NCBI RefSeq assembly: GCF_003945345.1
Contig: NZ_AP019308.1
Location: 4,109,501 to 4,173,500, forward strand
Reading direction: 5' to 3'
Source of the DNA: Paenibacillus baekrokdamisoli
GTDB taxonomy: Bacteria; Bacillota; Bacilli; Paenibacillales; Paenibacillaceae
DNA length: 64,000 nucleotides
The notes under the pieces were generated by a model that was not told where the DNA came from, searched no databases, and was given only the letters and a program-made list of their open reading frames with translations. The position numbers were made by a program, and so were the translations under genes. This document shows positions 60,730 to 64,000 of the stretch, in pieces (position 1 is the stretch's first letter; every line of letters starts with the position of its first letter).

Positions 60730-62283
60730 CTACTTCTTATCCGGATTTTCCTTTTTATAAATTTCTGTGGCTTGTTCAATCCACTGCTGACCACCCGCGT
60801 CCAAATATTTAGTCTTGAACGACTCGTATTCTTTGTCGAGATCGCCTTTAGATACGATCAACGAAGTAAAGCCTTCCTTCGTAATGTCCTGCAGAATTTT
60901 TCCACTATTGCGCTCGACTTCCGGAATATCATAAAGATAAGCGTCTTCGATCGTATTGTCTGCTGAAAGCTTCAAGCCAGCTTTTGTTTGATCGTTCAAC
61001 AATTGAACCGAAAAGCCATTGATTCGATTCATCACGCCGTTGTAGGCGAATCCGCCCTCATTTCGCAAGCTAGCGGCATCGTCGTATGGTTTGATCCACT
61101 CGAATTTTCCGTTCTCCATTTTGTAATGCTTGTTTTCGATCCCTGCCCAGGTCAATTTGTCACCTTCATCGCTGATCAAGAAATCCAACACCTTCATGAC
61201 TTCTTCCGGATGCTTGGAGGCTTTGCTGATATGCATCCATGGACCGGAATCCTCAAGGTATAAACGCTGGGTGCCGCCTTGATTGTTCGGGCCCTTAATA
61301 ACGGTAAACTCAAATTGCGGTTTTGGATCCTCCACGTAACGGGTCAGCCAGTTTTGCGTAGTCCCGTTCGGGGTGAATTCAAACGTCCCCATCTTTCCGT
61401 TCCATAACTTCTCAAATTCCTTCAAATTAGAAATCGTGGTAAACTCGGGATCCACCAAGCCTTCTTTATACAATTTATTCAGGAACTTGATTCCATCCAT
61501 GAATCCGGGCTGCAATAGCCAAGGTATCACTTTCCCGTCAATCAGCTTGCCCCTTCCGACCGGAACGCCGTAAGCCGCAAAGATATGAGCAAACGTACTG
61601 TATACATCGCTCTCTTTTCCTCCCGCAAAGTAAGCACCAACGCCGATCGTATCTTTTTTACCGTTGCCGTCAGGATCCTGATTGGCGAATGCTTGCAACA
61701 CCGTATAGTATTCATCGATCGTCTTTGGAACGGGCAGCTTCAATTTATCCAGCCAGTCTTTACGAATGGTCAAAGCGTTTCCGAATCCCCAACCACGCGG
61801 AATGCCGTACACTTTGCCATCCACTTGAGCAGCGCCTTTTAATATGGAACCCTTGTTGTCCGTAATGTTTTTCCCATAGGTCTTCATTAAATCATCCATA
61901 GGAATAATCACTTGATTACTAACCAGATCTTTGATTTTCGCTTTATTCGGGTTCAGGAATGCATCGGGCATATCATTTGACGCGATCATCGTATTTAGTT
62001 TCGTTTCCAAGTCCGGAGAATCCACAGTCAAAAACTGGACATTCACACCCGTTCTTTTGCGGATTTCCTGGACTACCGTGTTATCTTCAGGAAAGTTAGT
62101 CGTCTTGTCGATCAAAATTCGTACCGTTACCGGTTCTGCGGGTTTATTGCTTTCACCTGTTTTATTGCTTTCACCTGGTTTATTGCCTTCTTTGCCTGTG
62201 GTCTCTCCGCTAGAGCAAGCGACCATACTAATCGTCATCCCGGCGATTAGTGTCATAATGACTGTCTTCTTTAACTTCAACAT
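60730..62283 (-). CDS. Extracellular solute-binding lipoprotein (LipO/YtcQ-type)
   Basis: A 517-residue lipoprotein, longer than typical sugar-binding proteins, as in the YtcQ/LplA group. Lipobox ISMVAC (Cys23); a Gly/Asn/Lys linker with GESNKTGESNKPAEP follows (a duplicated GESNK). Core motifs are GKVYGIPRGWGFGNALTIRKDWLDKL (about 140-165) and DPDGNGKKDTIGVGAYF. Partner of the two permeases upstream in the same operon. Linked to sugar acids or glycosides by its downstream genes. Confidence 0.92.
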   Translation of the reverse strand: MLKLKKTVIMTLIAGMTISMVACSSGETTGKEGNKPGESNKTGESNKPAEPVTVRILIDKTTNFPEDNTVVQEIRKRTGVNVQFLTVDSPDLETKLNTMIASNDMPDAFLNPNKAKIKDLVSNQVIIPMDDLMKTYGKNITDNKGSILKGAAQVDGKVYGIPRGWGFGNALTIRKDWLDKLKLPVPKTIDEYYTVLQAFANQDPDGNGKKDTIGVGAYFAGGKESDVYSTFAHIFAAYGVPVGRGKLIDGKVIPWLLQPGFMDGIKFLNKLYKEGLVDPEFTTISNLKEFEKLWNGKMGTFEFTPNGTTQNWLTRYVEDPKPQFEFTVIKGPNNQGGTQRLYLEDSGPWMHISKASKHPEEVMKVLDFLISDEGDKLTWAGIENKHYKMENGKFEWIKPYDDAASLRNEGGFAYNGVMNRINGFSVQLLNDQTKAGLKLSADNTIEDAYLYDIPEVERNSGKILQDITKEGFTSLIVSKGDLDKEYESFKTKYLDAGGQQWIEQATEIYKKENPDKK

Positions 62284-62335
62284 ATAAGTACCCCCTATGA
62301 ATGTATCTATTTTGAGAGCTTTCGCTCTTCAAAAT

Positions 62336-63214
62336 CTAACCTTTGATGGATCCTACCATTACGCCTTTGACGTAATATTTTTGCAAGAACGGATACACGA
62401 TCAGCATCGGAATCACGGAAGCAACAACAGTAGCCATTTTGACCGATTCTTCAGTGACCAATCCGATTGAGGCAGCAAAGTTATCCGTCCCTTGGACCTG
62501 CTGTAACGAGCTGCTCTGCAGCATCGTTCGCAAAAACACTTGAAGGACTTGTTTGGCATCGGAGTTGATGTAAAGAATAGCATCAAAATACGAGTTCCAA
62601 TGGGCTACTCCGTAAAATAAAGCGATTGCGGCGATAACGGGACCCGATACGGGCAGGACTATCGAGAATAAAATACGCATCGGAGTGGCTCCATCAATAT
62701 TTGCTGATTCTTCGAGCTCGACGGGTAAACTCTGAAAGTAATTTTTCATGATGATCAGGTTCCATGCACTGATAGCGCCTGGAATAATGAGCGACCATAT
62801 GGAATCGATCAAACCGAGTTCTTTGACAACCAAGTAACTTGGGATCATACCGCCGCTGAACAGCATCGTGAAAAAAATCAGGAGTGTAATGAAGTTTCTT
62901 CCCACAAATCTTCGAATGGATAGGGGATAAGCCAACATGGCGGTAAACACAATATTGATCGCAGTCCCTACAACTAAGCGAAAAATAGAGTTTCCATAGG
63001 CGTGAAAGATCCCTTTGCTATGAAGCAACAGCTCATATGAAGTTAGAGAAAAACCTTTCATCCAAATAAACAGCCCTCCACCCATAGCCAGCTTCGGATC
63101 GCTCAGCGAATACATCAGCACATACCAAAACGGATACAGGGTAACGATGGATAGCAGCAGCACACCGACATTCAAACTGAATTGCCCTATACGTTCTCCC
63201 GTCGACATTCTCAC
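62336..63214 (-). CDS. Carbohydrate ABC transporter permease (LplC/YtcP-type)
   Basis: A 292-residue permease with six membrane helices and EAA loop ESANIDGATPMRILFSIVLPVSGPV (about 182-206); ends in VKGVMVGSIKG. GTG 63214 has GGAGG 8 nt upstream; ATG 63208 is too far. Pairs with the upstream LplB-type permease. Confidence 0.92.
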   Translation of the reverse strand: MRMSTGERIGQFSLNVGVLLLSIVTLYPFWYVLMYSLSDPKLAMGGGLFIWMKGFSLTSYELLLHSKGIFHAYGNSIFRLVVGTAINIVFTAMLAYPLSIRRFVGRNFITLLIFFTMLFSGGMIPSYLVVKELGLIDSIWSLIIPGAISAWNLIIMKNYFQSLPVELEESANIDGATPMRILFSIVLPVSGPVIAAIALFYGVAHWNSYFDAILYINSDAKQVLQVFLRTMLQSSSLQQVQGTDNFAASIGLVTEESVKMATVVASVIPMLIVYPFLQKYYVKGVMVGSIKG

Positions 63215-63242
63215 CAGGTGATCCTCCTTTGCATGAATGCGG

Positions 63243-64000
63243 TTACATCAAACCGCTTTCTTTATCAATTTTTTTCGCAATAAAGTTTGTAAATAAAACA
63301 AGTACTAGACAAATGAGTGATTTGAACAAACCTGATGCCGTAGCCAAATCGTATTTCGCTTCCTGAAAAGCCAGTTTGAAGATGTACGTGTCTAAAATTT
63401 CGCTAACCTCGTAAACCTGTGGGTTGTAGAGAGCGAACACTTGATCCAGACCGGCATTGAGCAAGCTTCCCATACGGAAAATAAGCAGAATGACAATCGT
63501 TGTCCGCAAACCCGGCAGCGTAATATGCCAAATTTGCTGCCATTTCTTCGCGCCATCCACTTTAGCCGCCTCGTACATCTGCTGATCAATCGTAGCAATG
63601 GTAGCGAGATAAAGAACCGTACCAAAGCCCGCCTCCTTCCAGATATTCGATACGACAAGCAGGCTGCGGAAATATTCCTTGCTGCTCAGCAGGTTGACGG
63701 TCGAACCTTCATACCCGAAAAAATCAGCGATTTCTTTTATTACTCCGGTGGATGGAGAGAAGATGGCAAACAAAATTCCTGAAATAATAATCCAAGACAC
63801 AAAATGAGGCAAATAAATAGCAGTTTGAACGAATCTCTTATATAATTCACGCCGGATTTCATTCAGCATAATAGCCAAAATAATGGGAACCGGAAATGCA
63901 AATACCAGTTGGTATAAAGAAATGATGATGGTATTTTTCAAGGCTCTGTCGAATCCGTACATACCGAACAAATTTTTGAAATTTTCCAGCCCAATCCATT
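63243..64000 (-). CDS. ABC transporter permease (LplB/YteP-type), 5' end outside window
   Basis: The visible part (about 252 residues) opens WIGLENFKNLFGMYGFDRALKNTI, a block found before the first conserved helix of LplB-type permeases, and has EAA loop EAAKVDGAKKWQQIWHITLPGLRTT (about 145-170). The frame runs to the right window edge, so an ATG at 63971 is internal. No ATPase in the window; one shared by several importers is expected. Confidence 0.9.
   Translation of the reverse strand, partial: WIGLENFKNLFGMYGFDRALKNTIIISLYQLVFAFPVPIILAIMLNEIRRELYKRFVQTAIYLPHFVSWIIISGILFAIFSPSTGVIKEIADFFGYEGSTVNLLSSKEYFRSLLVVSNIWKEAGFGTVLYLATIATIDQQMYEAAKVDGAKKWQQIWHITLPGLRTTIVILLIFRMGSLLNAGLDQVFALYNPQVYEVSEILDTYIFKLAFQEAKYDLATASGLFKSLICLVLVLFTNFIAKKIDKESGLM

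Noticed and set aside
63243..63971. ATG 63971 as the true start of the last permease
   Set aside because: The same frame stays open with family-typical sequence to the window edge, so the gene is truncated by the window.

Overview
The window looks like chromosome of a spore-forming, low-to-mid GC Gram-positive, most likely Paenibacillus or a close relative. The signs are S-layer homology (SLH) surface proteins, YesM/YesN-type two-component pairs beside sugar ABC transporters that lack their own ATPase, a gerA-type spore germination operon, lipobox solute-binding proteins, strong AGGAGG ribosome sites, and sigma-A promoters of TTGACA/TATAAT type. No rRNA, tRNA, phage, insertion sequence or CRISPR array was seen.

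Layout. 1-1750 (minus): an ECF-type transporter operon (S component, a TudS-like putative desulfidase, ATPase running off the left edge) with a promoter that overlaps a perfect 13-bp inverted repeat. 1860-4200: a truncated SLH protein, a decayed small ORF and a PP2C-type phosphatase. 4200-18970 (minus): a large carbohydrate locus. A YesM/YesN pair precedes a 2087-residue SLH-anchored multidomain surface protein, a solute-binding lipoprotein, two permeases, a Gfo/Idh/MocA dehydrogenase, an acetyltransferase and the phosphatase. 19143-23960: small genes, a TetR regulator that seems to start at AUU, and an ABC-F gene behind a leader-peptide/terminator attenuator. 23957-26911: APC permease with an SDR, then ribosomal protein L25. 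27055-30994: an XRE regulator divergent from a three-gene glycan cassette (GT4 glycosyltransferase, (alpha/alpha) barrel protein, mannose-1-phosphate guanylyltransferase). 31196-39136: chemoreceptor, gerAA-gerAB-gerAC and a diguanylate cyclase.

39500-44305: an SDR / SMP-30-like / MDR / SDR operon divergent from a TetR regulator with recognisable operators. 44442-48310: DUF1801 and alpha/beta hydrolase, a dispersed palindromic repeat, an alcohol dehydrogenase divergent from an HxlR regulator, and a decayed XRE/small-membrane-protein pair next to a 20-bp tandem repeat. 48402-53161: two tandem M23 peptidases divergent from an OmpR/histidine kinase pair. 53310-56644: TetR, MFS exporter and a luciferase-like flavin oxidoreductase, with a perfect 26-bp palindrome at the MFS promoter. 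56715-64000 (minus, off the right edge): a second sugar utilisation operon with two LplB/YtcP-type permeases, a solute-binding protein, an enolase-superfamily dehydratase, an SDR and a DUF6259 glycosidase-like protein.

The most interesting parts are the surface-enzyme/importer operon (4200-18970), the transporter plus putative desulfidase operon (1-1750), the ABC-F attenuator (23570-23810), the mannosyl cassette (27539-30939), the dispersed palindrome at 19143 and 46164, and several small decayed or unusual genes that ordinary gene finders would miss.
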